Positions 28,149-37,293 of a stretch of DNA of 50,974 nucleotides are shown here, in pieces. The position numbers were made by a program, and so were the translations under genes. The stretch spans positions 1-50,974 of the forward strand of contig CACWOL010000040.1 in NCBI GenBank assembly GCA_902762495.1. Direction: 5' to 3'. The DNA is from an uncultured bacterium (GTDB lineage Bacteria; Verrucomicrobiota; Lentisphaeria; Victivallales; UBA1829). How positions within the stretch are numbered: the first letter of the stretch is position 1; each line of letters begins with the position of its first letter. Below the pieces are notes generated by a model. That model saw only the letters and a list, made by a program, of their open reading frames with translations, did no database searches and had not been told where the DNA came from.

Positions 28149-29290
28149 AACAGACCGCCCGAATCATCTCCATCCACGCGGCCGACACTTCCGGCGTGTG
28201 CTCCATGCTGTACGAACTCGGCGGCATGGTCGTCGTCCACGACGCCTCCGGCTGCAATTCCACCTATTCCACGCACGACGAGCCCCGCTGGTACCGTCAG
28301 GACAGCATGATCTACATCTCCGCCCTCACGGAGGCCGATGCGATCCTCGGCAACGACGAAAAGCTCATCGCCGACGTCGCGGCCGCCGCAAAGGACCTCT
28401 CGCCGCGCTTCATCGCGCTCTGCGGCGCGCCCGTCCCGCTTCTTGCCGGGACCGATTTCCCGGCCATCGCCGCCGAGGTCGAATCCCGCACCGGGATCCC
28501 GGCGTTCGGGCTCCACACCAGCGGCATGCACTCCTACCTGACCGGGGCATCCGAGGCGCTGGCGGCCATCGTGGGACGGTTCTGCACCGACAAGCTCCCG
28601 CGCACAAATACCCCCTCCGCGAACATCATCGGCGCGACCCCGCTCGATTTCTCCATCAACGGCACGGTCGAATCCATGATCGAATGGCTGAACAAATCCG
28701 GGTTCGAACTCGTCTCCTGCATGGCAATGGGCAGCACGCTCGACGACATCCGCCGCGCCTCCACCGCGCATGTCAACCTCGTCGTCTCCTCCTGCGGGAT
28801 CGCGACCGCCGAACTCCTCCGGGAACGCTTCGGCACGCCGTGGGTCGCGGGCGTCCCCGTCGGGAAAAGTTTCTCCGGCAAGCTCGCGTCCGCATTAAAG
28901 ACCGCAGTGGAAACCGGCAAATGCACCCTGCCCTGCGCGGAACGCGATGCCTCCTCGCCCGGAAAGGAACTCGCCATCCCCGGCGAAATGGTCTTCTCCG
29001 GTTCGCTGGCCGCCGCGATCGAATCCGACCTCGGCGCGCCGTGCCGTGTGCTGTGCCCGCTGGAGGCGGAGGACCATCTGCTCGCGCCCGGCGACGTCCG
29101 CATCTTCGACGAAGACGCCGCATCAGAAGCGTTCGCCGCATCGTCCGGCGTGATCGCCGACCCGATGTACGCGCCCGTCTGCCCGCCGGACGTCCCGTTC
29201 CACCGCCTCCCGCACGAGGCATTTTCCGGCAGATGTTACCGCAAAGAATCCCTGAACCTGATCGACCGTCCCCTTCCCTGGAGGTTTTAA
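28145..29290 (+). CDS. Nitrogenase component-1-like subunit (NifK-like), copy 1
   Basis: 381 residues; ATGA overlap with the preceding gene favours this start over an in-frame ATG 15 bases upstream. Cys19 (SGVCSML), Cys37 (DASGCNST) and Cys93 (ALCGAPVP) match the order and approximate spacing of the three P-cluster Cys of NifK. A DEPRW motif and a LGNDEKL segment follow. With copy 1 of the NifD-like protein it could house an iron-sulfur cluster between subunits. No His/Cys cofactor pair of a FeMo site was identified. It is shorter than NifK (523), like most nitrogenase-like proteins. Confidence 0.83.
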   Translation: MKQTARIISIHAADTSGVCSMLYELGGMVVVHDASGCNSTYSTHDEPRWYRQDSMIYISALTEADAILGNDEKLIADVAAAAKDLSPRFIALCGAPVPLLAGTDFPAIAAEVESRTGIPAFGLHTSGMHSYLTGASEALAAIVGRFCTDKLPRTNTPSANIIGATPLDFSINGTVESMIEWLNKSGFELVSCMAMGSTLDDIRRASTAHVNLVVSSCGIATAELLRERFGTPWVAGVPVGKSFSGKLASALKTAVETGKCTLPCAERDASSPGKELAIPGEMVFSGSLAAAIESDLGAPCRVLCPLEAEDHLLAPGDVRIFDEDAASEAFAASSGVIADPMYAPVCPPDVPFHRLPHEAFSGRCYRKESLNLIDRPLPWRF

Positions 29291-29291
29291 C

Positions 29292-30056
29292 ATGCTGAAA
29301 CTCGCGATATACGGCAAAGGCGGCATCGGCAAATCGACCGTGACATCCAACCTCGCGGCGGCGTTCGCGCGCCTCGGCAAAAAAGTGATCCAGATCGGCT
29401 GCGACCCGAAGGCCGACTCCACCATCAACCTGCTCGGCGGCGACCCCGTGATCCCCGTCATGAACTTCCTGCGCGAACACGACCGCGAACCGGAACGCAT
29501 CGAGGAGATCGCGAAGACCGGATTCGGCGGCGTGCTGTGCATCGAGACCGGCGGCCCGACCCCCGGCCTCGGCTGCGCCGGACGCGGCATCATCACGACA
29601 TTCAGCCTGCTCGCCGACCTGAAATTGTTTGAAACGTACAAGCCTGACGTGGTGCTGTACGATGTGCTGGGCGACGTGGTTTGCGGCGGATTCGCCGCCC
29701 CGATCCGCGAAGGATACGCCTCACAGGTCCTGATCGTGACCTCCGGCGAGAAAATGGCGCTCTACGCGGCGAACAACATCAACAGCGCCGTGCACAATTT
29801 CGAAGACCGCGGCTACGCCACGGTGCGCGGCATCGTGCTGAACCGCCGGAGCGTCGACCGCGAGGAGGAGAAAGTCCGCGCCTTCGCGGACGCGAACAAC
29901 CTCCCGATCGTAGCGGACATCCCGCGCAGCGATGATATCATCCGTTATGAGGACATGGGAAAAACCGTGGTCGAGGGCGATCCCGGACTCGACGTCAGCA
30001 AGCGCTTCCTCGCGCTCGCGCAACTTCTTCTCGACGAGGAGAAAGCATCCGCATGA
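29292..30056 (+). CDS. NifH-like reductase, copy 2
   Basis: 254 residues starting one base after the preceding stop. P-loop [17 protein letters not shown], Cys95 (GLGCAGRGI), Arg98 and Cys131 (DVVCGGF) as in copy 1. Divergence is concentrated at about 45-75, around the switch and partner-facing loops, so the two copies may serve different component-1 pairs. Two NifH-like genes, each preceding its own D/K-like pair, argue for two related complexes in one operon and not for a tandem of one. A 4-base overlap links it to the next gene. Confidence 0.93.
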   Translation: MLKLAIYGKGGIGKSTVTSNLAAAFARLGKKVIQIGCDPKADSTINLLGGDPVIPVMNFLREHDREPERIEEIAKTGFGGVLCIETGGPTPGLGCAGRGIITTFSLLADLKLFETYKPDVVLYDVLGDVVCGGFAAPIREGYASQVLIVTSGEKMALYAANNINSAVHNFEDRGYATVRGIVLNRRSVDREEEKVRAFADANNLPIVADIPRSDDIIRYEDMGKTVVEGDPGLDVSKRFLALAQLLLDEEKASA

Positions 30057-31316
30057 ATCACGCGTACTCCATCACGGCGGCCGAACTCGCGGCACGGGGC
30101 AAAGACGACATCCCGCCCGGACTGCTCTCCTCCGCCCATCTCATCTACAGCTCCCCCGCCACGCTGGCGTTCAACTCGCCCGGTGCACAGGGATTCGGCG
30201 TAAAGCGCGCCGGTCTCGCCGTGCCCGGATCCGTCATGCTGCTGGTCGCTCCGGCCTGCTGCGGACGCAACACCTCCGCACTCGGCTGTGAGGCGTCCCT
30301 CGCCGAACGCTTCTTCTACCTCATGCAGGACGACACGGACATCGTGACGGGGCGTCATCTGGCGCGCATCCCCGAGGCGGTGAAGGAAGTCTGCGATTCC
30401 TGCGCGACGCGTCCGTCCGCGGTCATGATCTGCATCACCTGCGTGGACGCCCTGCTCGGCACGGACATAGAACGCGTCTGCCGGAAGGCCTCGGACTACG
30501 CCGGCGTCCCGGTCGTGCCGTGCTACATGTACGCGCTGACCCGCGAAGGACGCCTGCCGCCGATGGTCTCCGTGCGGCGTTCGGTCTATTCCCTGCTCCA
30601 GCCGCGTGAAAAAGTCCCGACCTCCGTGAATATCCTCGGTTTCTTCTCGCCTCTGCGCGACGACACCGAGCTGTACACGCTGTTGCGTTCCGCAGGAGTC
30701 CGTGCGATCCGCGAGATCTCCCGTTGCGCTGACTACGAAGAATACCAGAAAATGGCCGAGGCGAACTTCAATCTCGTGCTCAATCAGGAAGCACGCCACG
30801 CCGCCGCCGACCTTCAAAAACGTTTGGGTATCCCGTCTGTCGAGCTCGCCCGCCTCTACCAGACGGACAAGATCGCGAACCAGTACCGGCTGCTCGGCCA
30901 GGCCGTCGGCGCGGAGTTCGACGATGCGCCGTACCGCGAAAACGCGGAAAAAGCAATCACGGATTTCCACAACAAATACGGATGCCGTACGTTCGCCGTG
31001 GGCGAATGGCTGAACGCCGACCCCTTCGAACTTTCGTTGTCGCTGATCCGCAACGGGTTCGCCGTCTCCGAAATCTTCGGCACGGTCGGCGGCTCCAATT
31101 TCGTCTACGTGAAGAAGATCGCCACGCTCAGCCCGGATCTATAACGGCGCGGATTCGCAGTGCGACACGGTCATCGGACGCGACGCGATGTACTATCATC
31201 CGACGCTGCCCGGCGTGCCGTGGAACGACGAATGCCAGCCCTTCGGATACGCCGGAGTCACCGCGCTCTTCGCCGAACTCGGCAAAGCGCTTTCGGAAAA
31301 GGAGGCCGCACGATGA
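30053..31316 (+). CDS. Nitrogenase component-1-like subunit (NifD-like), copy 2, with apparent +1 frameshift near 31140
   Basis: The frame from 30053 stops at 31144 (362 residues). In the next frame, with no stop, the sequence continues [21 protein letters not shown] and [18 protein letters not shown], then ends at TGA 31314-31316. That segment aligns with the C-terminus of copy 1 ([12 protein letters not shown]...FDGIARLAQ). It also ends with a 4-base overlap on the next start, like all neighbours. So the gene is probably 420 residues long and one or two bases are missing or real. Cys69 and Cys70 (VAPACCGRN), Cys79, Cys130 ([11 protein letters not shown]) and the pre-DYEEY Cys are present. 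No FeMo-co Cys. Confidence 0.82.
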
Positions 31317-32374
31317 AAAGCCTTCTGAAACATCTTTCGCCGTTCGCGCCCGACCAGTCCGGAGCCGTTTCCGCGCTCTTCGACTTCGGCGGGCTTATCG
31401 TAATCTGCGACGCCGGCGGCTGCACCGGGAACATCTGCGGATTCGACGAACCGCGCTGGTTCATCCGCAAAAGCGCCGTCTTCAGTGCCGGACTCCGCGA
31501 TATGGACGCCATCCTCGGCCGCGACGACAAGCTCGTTTCCAAGCTCCAGAACGCCATGGACGGTTCCGGCCTCAAGTTCTCCGCCATCATCGGAACGCCC
31601 GTCCCGGCGATCATCGCGACCGATTTCAAGGCGCTGAAACGCATGGCGGAGAAACGCACCGGACTGCCCGCGATCACGGTCCCGACGACCGGAACACGTC
31701 ACTACGACCGTGGCGCGTCCGACGCCTGGCTGGAGCTGTTCAAAACGTTTGCGACTGAAAAACTTGATGTTGATCCCGGCACGGTCGGCATCCTCGGCGC
31801 GTCGCCGCTGGATTTCCCGACACTCGACGCCGGGAACCTGCTGTCCGATACGCTGAAAAAAGACTGCTGGAAGACAGTCAAATGCTATGGCATGGGCGCG
31901 GGTCTTGATGATGTAAAACAAGCGTCCGCCGCAGCAAAAAACATCGTTGTTTCGCCTGCCGGACTCGCCGCCGCGAAGTATCTGCAAAAGATGTTCGGCA
32001 CGCCCTATGAGGTACAGTGTCCGTGGCTGCCGGAACAGGTCCTCGATGCCCTGCCCGCGCTCGCCGGGAAAAAGACGCTCGTGATTCATCAGCAGTTCGC
32101 CGCGAACGCCGTACGCGACGCGATTATGAAACTCGATCCGGCCTCGCAGGTCACGGTCGCGTCCTGGTTCATGATGGAATCGGAGTTCATGCACGAAAAC
32201 GATTTTCGGATCGAGAGCGAGGAGGCGTTCATCGAAGCGGTCGCGAACGGCGGCTACGACGCGGTCGTCTGCGACAGCCGTCTGCGCGCCGCCCTGCCCC
32301 GGACGCAGGCATTCGACATCATCGACTTCCCGCATTTCGCCGTCTCCGGGCGGCTTCTCGACGAGGTGAAATAA
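31313..32374 (+). CDS. Nitrogenase component-1-like subunit (NifK-like), copy 2
   Basis: 353 residues; the ATG at 31313 overlaps the reconstructed end of the previous gene. It aligns with copy 1 at ISP/SGAVSALFDFGG, DAGGCTG, DEPRW and AIIGTPVPAIIATDF. Only Cys37 of the three cluster-type Cys of copy 1 is kept: position 19 is Val (SGAVS) and the third is Ile (AIIGTPVP). Pair 2 would therefore have at most one beta-side ligand and might hold a [4Fe-4S] cluster of the BchNB type, or none. One base separates it from hypF. Confidence 0.83.
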   Translation: MKSLLKHLSPFAPDQSGAVSALFDFGGLIVICDAGGCTGNICGFDEPRWFIRKSAVFSAGLRDMDAILGRDDKLVSKLQNAMDGSGLKFSAIIGTPVPAIIATDFKALKRMAEKRTGLPAITVPTTGTRHYDRGASDAWLELFKTFATEKLDVDPGTVGILGASPLDFPTLDAGNLLSDTLKKDCWKTVKCYGMGAGLDDVKQASAAAKNIVVSPAGLAAAKYLQKMFGTPYEVQCPWLPEQVLDALPALAGKKTLVIHQQFAANAVRDAIMKLDPASQVTVASWFMMESEFMHENDFRIESEEAFIEAVANGGYDAVVCDSRLRAALPRTQAFDIIDFPHFAVSGRLLDEVK

Positions 32375-32375
32375 C

Positions 32376-34751
32376 ATGACTGCCAGCGTTTCCACCACGA
32401 TTTTCCGCATCTACGGCGTCGTCCAGGGCGTCGGATTCCGTCCGTTCGTCAGCCGGATCGCCGTCCGCGCCGGACTGACCGGCAGCGTCGCGAACAAGGG
32501 TTCGTATGTGGAAGTCCACGCTCAGGGCGGCGAGGAAGCATTGAAAGACTTCCGTGCCGCGCTCGAACACGAGGCCCCGCCGCGGTCCGCGATCCTGAAG
32601 ATCATTTCCCGTGTCCGCATGGAGCCGCCGTATCCGACGTTCGAGATCATAGAGAGCGAACACGAAACAGGGGACATCTTCGTCTCGCCGGACATCGCCA
32701 CGTGCGACCTGTGCAAACAGGAGCTTTTCGATGTCACCAATCGCCGGTATCTGCACCCGTTCATCAACTGCACCGCGTGCGGCCCGCGCCTGACCATTCT
32801 CGACGCCATGCCGTACGACCGCGAACGCACCAGCATGGGGTATTTCCTGATGTGTCCGCAGTGCGAGACCGAATACACCTCGCCGGAATCGCGCCGCTAC
32901 GACGCCCAGCCGGTCTGCTGTCACGACTGCGGCCCGGAGGTCTACCTCATCGGACGCCCCGAACGCAACGAAAAGGCGATCACCGCCGCCCGCCGCGCGA
33001 TCCTCGACGGCAAGATCGTCGCGATCAAGGGCATCGGCGGATTCCATCTGTGCTGCAACGCCCGCGACGCGCAGGCCGTGGCGCGTTTGCGCGAACTCAA
33101 GTACCGTCCCATGAAGCCGTTCGCCGTGATGATGGATTCGCTGGAGACGGTCCGCCGAGAATGCGTGATCCTGCCTGGTCAGGAGGAAATCCTGGACGGC
33201 CATCAGAAACCGATCATCCTGCTCAGGAAACGCCCGGAAAGCACGCTCCCCGACGTCCTCGCGCCCGGCAATCCGACACTCGGCGTGATGCTGCCGTACG
33301 CGCCCGTCCAGATGCTTTTGTTCCATTTCAACGACGACCTGACCATGCCCGATTGCCTCGTCATGACCAGCGGCAACGTCTCCGGCGCGCCCATCTGCCG
33401 CAGCGACGAGGACGCGCTCGCCGAGATCGCCGGGTTCTGCGACGTGATCCTGTCCCACAACCGCAGGATCCGCCTCCGCGCGGACGATTCGGTCATGGAC
33501 TGGCTGGACGGTCGCCCGTACATGATCCGCCGGTCGCGCGGCTACGCGCCGCTTCCGTTCTTCGTCTCCGGCGACTTCCGCGGGCAGGTGCTCGGCATCG
33601 GCGGCGAGCTCAAAAACACCTTCTGCCTCGCCAACGGCGGTCTCTTCTATCCTTCGCCCTACATCGGCGACATGGAGGACCTGCGCACGGTCCGCGCCCT
33701 GCGCGAATCGGTCGCGCGGATGTCCGAACTGCTCGAAATGAAGCCGCAGCTCGTCTGCTGCGACCTGCACCCGAAATACAATTCATCCGCCGTCGCGGGC
33801 GAACTCGGCATCCCCGTCCTGAAAATCCAGCACCACTACGCCCACGTGCTCTCCTGCATGGTCGAAAACGACTTCACGGACGAGGTCATCGGCGTGTCGT
33901 TCGACGGCACCGGATACGGCACCGACGGCACGATCTGGGGCGGGGAATTCCTGCGTGCCAGACCGGACGGCTTCACTCGCGCCGGATATATCAAACCATT
34001 CCTTCAGGCGGGCGGCGATGCCTCCGCTCGCGAAGGCTGGCGCATTGCCGTTTCCATGATCGCGGGGATGTTCCCGGCCGATGAGGCGGAAAACATCGTT
34101 GCTTCGCTCGACCTCTGCTCGCCCGGCGTTTATAAGTTCCAGAAGAACATGCTGGACAAGAAACTGAACTGCGTACTTTCGACCAGCGCCGGGCGTCTTT
34201 TCGACGCCGTCAGCACGATCCTCGGCATCCGCAAATCGTCCACGTTCGAGGGCGAGGCGTCCATGGCGCTCCAGTTCGCCGCGGAAGCGTGGAACGAGGC
34301 GCATCCCGGACAGGAAGACAACGCTCTGCCCTGCCCCGATTTCAACCACGACGCCTCCGGCGCGATCGTCCTGCCGACGGATTTGCTTGTGAAGGACATC
34401 GTCCTTGCCCGGCTCGACGGCGCGGATTCCGGCATGCTCGCCGCCCGGTTCCATTCCCAGCTCGCCAATATGATCGCGAAGACGTGCGAAGCCATCCGCG
34501 CGGGCACCGGACTGAACACCTGTGCGCTGACCGGAGGTGTGTTCCAGAACCGCCTGCTCACGACGCTCTGCGCCGGACTGCTGCGCGCCGCAGGATTCCG
34601 CGTGCTGCTGCACGGCATGATCCCGCCCAACGACGGCGGCATCGGCGCGGGCCAGGCGTTCGCCGCCATGTACCATCTGAACCACCCGAACAAACATTCA
34701 TCCATATCACATTCATCCATACCTGGAGAAGGAGACGGCTTATGTGTGTAG
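32376..34751 (+). CDS. hypF: Carbamoyltransferase HypF (makes the cyanide ligand precursor)
   Basis: 791 residues, slightly longer than E. coli HypF (750). Domain order is standard: acylphosphatase (about 10-95, IYGVVQGVGFRPFVSRIA), two zinc-finger-like Cys pairs (CDLCKQ, CTACGP, CPQCET, CHDCGP), YrdC-like nucleotide domain (KGIGGFHLC, MKPFAVM), and Kae1-like carbamoyltransferase with HHYAHVLSC and FDGTGYGTDG. It turns carbamoyl phosphate into a carbamoyl-AMP that HypE converts to thiocyanate for Fe-CN formation. A HypF gene following nitrogenase-like genes without a hydrogenase is unusual. Confidence 0.95.
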   Translation: MTASVSTTIFRIYGVVQGVGFRPFVSRIAVRAGLTGSVANKGSYVEVHAQGGEEALKDFRAALEHEAPPRSAILKIISRVRMEPPYPTFEIIESEHETGDIFVSPDIATCDLCKQELFDVTNRRYLHPFINCTACGPRLTILDAMPYDRERTSMGYFLMCPQCETEYTSPESRRYDAQPVCCHDCGPEVYLIGRPERNEKAITAARRAILDGKIVAIKGIGGFHLCCNARDAQAVARLRELKYRPMKPFAVMMDSLETVRRECVILPGQEEILDGHQKPIILLRKRPESTLPDVLAPGNPTLGVMLPYAPVQMLLFHFNDDLTMPDCLVMTSGNVSGAPICRSDEDALAEIAGFCDVILSHNRRIRLRADDSVMDWLDGRPYMIRRSRGYAPLPFFVSGDFRGQVLGIGGELKNTFCLANGGLFYPSPYIGDMEDLRTVRALRESVARMSELLEMKPQLVCCDLHPKYNSSAVAGELGIPVLKIQHHYAHVLSCMVENDFTDEVIGVSFDGTGYGTDGTIWGGEFLRARPDGFTRAGYIKPFLQAGGDASAREGWRIAVSMIAGMFPADEAENIVASLDLCSPGVYKFQKNMLDKKLNCVLSTSAGRLFDAVSTILGIRKSSTFEGEASMALQFAAEAWNEAHPGQEDNALPCPDFNHDASGAIVLPTDLLVKDIVLARLDGADSGMLAARFHSQLANMIAKTCEAIRAGTGLNTCALTGGVFQNRLLTTLCAGLLRAAGFRVLLHGMIPPNDGGIGAGQAFAAMYHLNHPNKHSSISHSSIPGEGDGLCV

Positions 34752-34960
34752 GTCTTTCCGCAAGAGTTGTCAGCATTGAGGATGGCACCGCCCTCATCGA
34801 CGCGTCCGGCGCGAAACGCAAGGTTTCGGCGGACCTCATCGACGATCTGGAGCCCGGCGACTACGTCATGGTCCACGCCGGCGTCGCTATCGCGAAAATC
34901 ACGGACACGGACGCGGACGAATCCCGCAAGATCATGGAGTCGCTCGATGGAATCGGCTAA
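34742..34960 (+). CDS. hypC: HypC-type Fe(CN)2CO scaffold/chaperone
   Basis: 72 residues, family length, beginning with the essential Met-Cys (MCVGLSARVV); after removal of Met the N-terminal Cys coordinates the Fe(CN)2CO unit carried with HypD. AAGGAGA lies before the start. It overlaps the end of hypF by 10 bases and hypD by 14, so synthesis of C and D is coupled. A HypC-like protein normally delivers iron to the large subunit of a NiFe hydrogenase; none is visible here. Confidence 0.93.
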   Translation: MCVGLSARVVSIEDGTALIDASGAKRKVSADLIDDLEPGDYVMVHAGVAIAKITDTDADESRKIMESLDGIG

Positions 34961-35987
34961 ACAGATCATCGAATCCTACAACGGACGCAAACTCCGCATC
35001 ATGGAGGTCTGCGGCACCCATACCCACGAGATCTTCCGTCTCGGCATCCGCCGCATTCTGCCGCCCCAGATCGAACTTATCTCCGGCCCCGGGTGCCCCG
35101 TCTGCGTGACGCCCGCCGGCTACATCGACGAGGCGGTCATGCTCGCGCTCGAACACGGCGCGGTCATCTGCACGTTCGGCGACCTGATCCGCGTGCCCGG
35201 CTCGGAAATGAGTCTCGCAGGGGCGCGTTCCAGGGGCGCGGCGGTGAAGACCGTCTACTCCCCGCTGGACGCGGTCGATTTCGCACGGGAAACCCCGGAC
35301 AAACAGGTCGTGTTCCTGGCGGTCGGATTCGAGACGACGGTCCCGGCGGCGTGTCTGGCGGTAAAGAAAGCCGCCGCCGAAGGGCTCGCGAACTTCTCGA
35401 TCCTCGGCGCGAACAAGACCATGCCGAACGCGTACAAGGCGCTGAAGGGCAGCGCGGACGCGTTCCTATACCCCGGCCATGTGAACGCCATCACCGGGAC
35501 CGCCGTCTGCGAAGACCTCGTGAAACTCGGCGTTTCCGGCGTCGTCGCGGGATTCACAGCCGACGAGATTCTCACCGCGCTCGCGGTCATCGTCAAGCTG
35601 TCCGCCTCCAGCGAACCGTTCTTCCGCAACTGCTATCCGCGCGTGGTGAGGAGCGAAGGCTCGCCCGCCGCGCTGAAGCTGATAGACACGGTCATGGAGC
35701 CGTGCGACGCGGAGTGGCGCGGCCTCGGCGTGATCCCGATGTCCGGCCTGAAGCTCCGCCCGGCGTTCGCCGCGTACGACGCCCGGCTGAAGTTCAGCCT
35801 GCCGCCCGTCACGGGCCGGAGCAATCCCGCCTGCCGCTGCGGCGAGGTGCTTCAGGGTAAATGCAAATCCACCGACTGCAAACTTTTCGGGACCGCTTGC
35901 ACCCCGCTCCATCCGGTCGGGGCGTGCATGGTCTCCAACGAAGGGGCGTGTTCCGCCTACTACCAATACGGAGGATATTCTCAATGA
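34947..35987 (+). CDS. hypD: HypD, [4Fe-4S] protein assembling Fe(CN)2CO
   Basis: 346 residues. The conserved blocks are MEVCGTHTHEIFRLG, GPGCPVCVTP (CxxC redox/iron-binding pair) and the C-terminal Cys-rich CRCGEVLQGKCKSTDC followed by CTPLHPVGACMVS, which hold the [4Fe-4S] cluster. It forms the HypCD complex on which iron receives CN and CO. The ATGA overlap with hypE and the preceding overlap make hypC-D-E one translational block. Confidence 0.95.
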   Translation: MESAKQIIESYNGRKLRIMEVCGTHTHEIFRLGIRRILPPQIELISGPGCPVCVTPAGYIDEAVMLALEHGAVICTFGDLIRVPGSEMSLAGARSRGAAVKTVYSPLDAVDFARETPDKQVVFLAVGFETTVPAACLAVKKAAAEGLANFSILGANKTMPNAYKALKGSADAFLYPGHVNAITGTAVCEDLVKLGVSGVVAGFTADEILTALAVIVKLSASSEPFFRNCYPRVVRSEGSPAALKLIDTVMEPCDAEWRGLGVIPMSGLKLRPAFAAYDARLKFSLPPVTGRSNPACRCGEVLQGKCKSTDCKLFGTACTPLHPVGACMVSNEGACSAYYQYGGYSQ

Positions 35988-36994
35988 ACAATAACGAATT
36001 CGTCACGCTCGCCCACGGCGCGGGCGGACGGCAGACCGCCGAACTCATCGACCGCGTCTTCAAGGCGCATTTCTCCAACCCGGATTTCACCGGCGACGAC
36101 GCCGCGGTCCTGCCCGTGGACGCAGGGAAGATCGCGTTCACCACGGACGGCTTCATCGTGTCGCCGTTCGAGTTCCCCGGCGGCAACATCGGCAAGCTCA
36201 GCATCTGCGGCACGGTCAACGACCTCGCGTGCATGGGCGCGAAGCCGCTCTACCTCTCCTGCGCGTTTGTGATCGAGGAGGGATTCCCCCTCGCCAAGCT
36301 CGAAGAGATCGCCGCCGCCATGAAGAGGACCGCCGACGAGGCCGGAGTCCGCATCGTGGCGGGCGACACCAAGGTCGCAGGCAAGGGCCAGGTCGACCAC
36401 GTCTTCATCACCACGACCGGCGTCGGGCAGCTCACCGAGGGCGTCCGCACGTCCGGCGCGTTCGCGAAGCCCGGCGACGCCGTGATCGTGACCGGCGACG
36501 TGGGCCGTCACGGCTGCACCATCCTGCTCGCCCGCAACGAATTCGAGATCGATGCCGACGTGACCAGCGACTGCGCCCCGCTCTGGGGCACGGTGAAGAG
36601 CATGATCGACGCCTCGCACGACATCCATGTGATCCGCGACGCCACGCGCGGCGGCGTCGGCACCGTCCTGTACGAGATCGCAGACCAGAGCAAAGTCGGG
36701 ATCCGCCTCAATTCCGCCGACGTCCCGGTCGCCCCCGAAGTGCGCGGCGTCTGCGGCATGCTCGGACTCGAACCGCTTTACCTCGCCTGCGAGGGACGCC
36801 TCGTCGTCTTCGCGCCGAAATCCGAGGCTCCGGCCATCCTCGAAGCGCTCCGCAAAGGCCCCTACTCCGCCAACGCCGCGATCATCGGCGAAGTCGTCGC
36901 CGATCACCCCGGCAAGGTCGTCATGACCACCGAGATCGGCACGCAATCGCTCCTGCCTCAGCCTGGCGGCGAGCTCCTCCCCAGGATTTGTTAA
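35984..36994 (+). CDS. hypE: HypE, cyanide-ligand donor
   Basis: 336 residues. An AIR-synthase-like ATP-binding fold (GDDAAVLPV, FTTDGF) with the catalytic C-terminal Cys in PRIC. It dehydrates the carbamoyl group received from HypF to a thiocyanate and passes CN to HypCD. It is the last gene of the operon. HypA and HypB (nickel insertion) are absent, so the set makes only the iron-ligand part of the NiFe site. Confidence 0.95.
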   Translation: MNNNEFVTLAHGAGGRQTAELIDRVFKAHFSNPDFTGDDAAVLPVDAGKIAFTTDGFIVSPFEFPGGNIGKLSICGTVNDLACMGAKPLYLSCAFVIEEGFPLAKLEEIAAAMKRTADEAGVRIVAGDTKVAGKGQVDHVFITTTGVGQLTEGVRTSGAFAKPGDAVIVTGDVGRHGCTILLARNEFEIDADVTSDCAPLWGTVKSMIDASHDIHVIRDATRGGVGTVLYEIADQSKVGIRLNSADVPVAPEVRGVCGMLGLEPLYLACEGRLVVFAPKSEAPAILEALRKGPYSANAAIIGEVVADHPGKVVMTTEIGTQSLLPQPGGELLPRIC

Positions 36995-37017
36995 GCAACA
37001 AGCAGAAAAACGAACCG

Positions 37018-37056
37018 CCGCCGGAAAGTCAGAAGGTGTTTTCCGGCGGTTTCCTT
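37018..37056 (+). terminator. Terminator after hypE
   Basis: CCGCCGGAAA and TTTCCGGCGG stem followed by a broken T-run (TTTCCTTTT). Moderately strong end of the 12 kb operon. Confidence 0.7.
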
Positions 37057-37172
37057 TTCACACGCAAGGGTGCATCGACAGCAAAAAATACATATCCGCA
37101 CCCGAAAATGACTCGATCGGGCAAAAGATGTAGTTTTTAACATTTTATCATTATTTTTTCCTGTTTTTTTGT

Positions 37173-37200
37173 TTGACATTGCAAAGAGTGCATGTATTTT
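37173..37200 (+). promoter_or_regulatory. Promoter of the AraC regulator
   Basis: Perfect TTGACA with TATTTT after 16 bases (or TTTTAT after 18), about 95 bases before the ATG at 37294. Confidence 0.6.
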
Positions 37201-37293
37201 ATGTTAGAACAAGCGATCTGAACGAGCCGCCGCGGCTGTTCAAAAACCGGCGGAACGTTCTGGGAAACAAACCATTATCCATGAACTTTTGTT

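Noticed and set aside
31136..31145. Programmed +1 frameshift like that of prfB
   Set aside because: The site reads CTA TAA and not CTT TGA, re-pairing of the leucine tRNA to TAT would be poor, and no Shine-Dalgarno-like stimulator lies before it. An indel is simpler.
26050..32374. A true nitrogen-fixation (nif) cluster
   Set aside because: Component-1-like proteins lack the FeMo-co Cys and are far shorter than NifD/NifK, and no nifB, nifE, nifN or nifV was found.
24401..36994. An [FeFe]-hydrogenase or [NiFe]-hydrogenase operon
   Set aside because: Only maturation-type genes are present; no HydA H-cluster Cys pattern and no NiFe subunit could be found on either strand.
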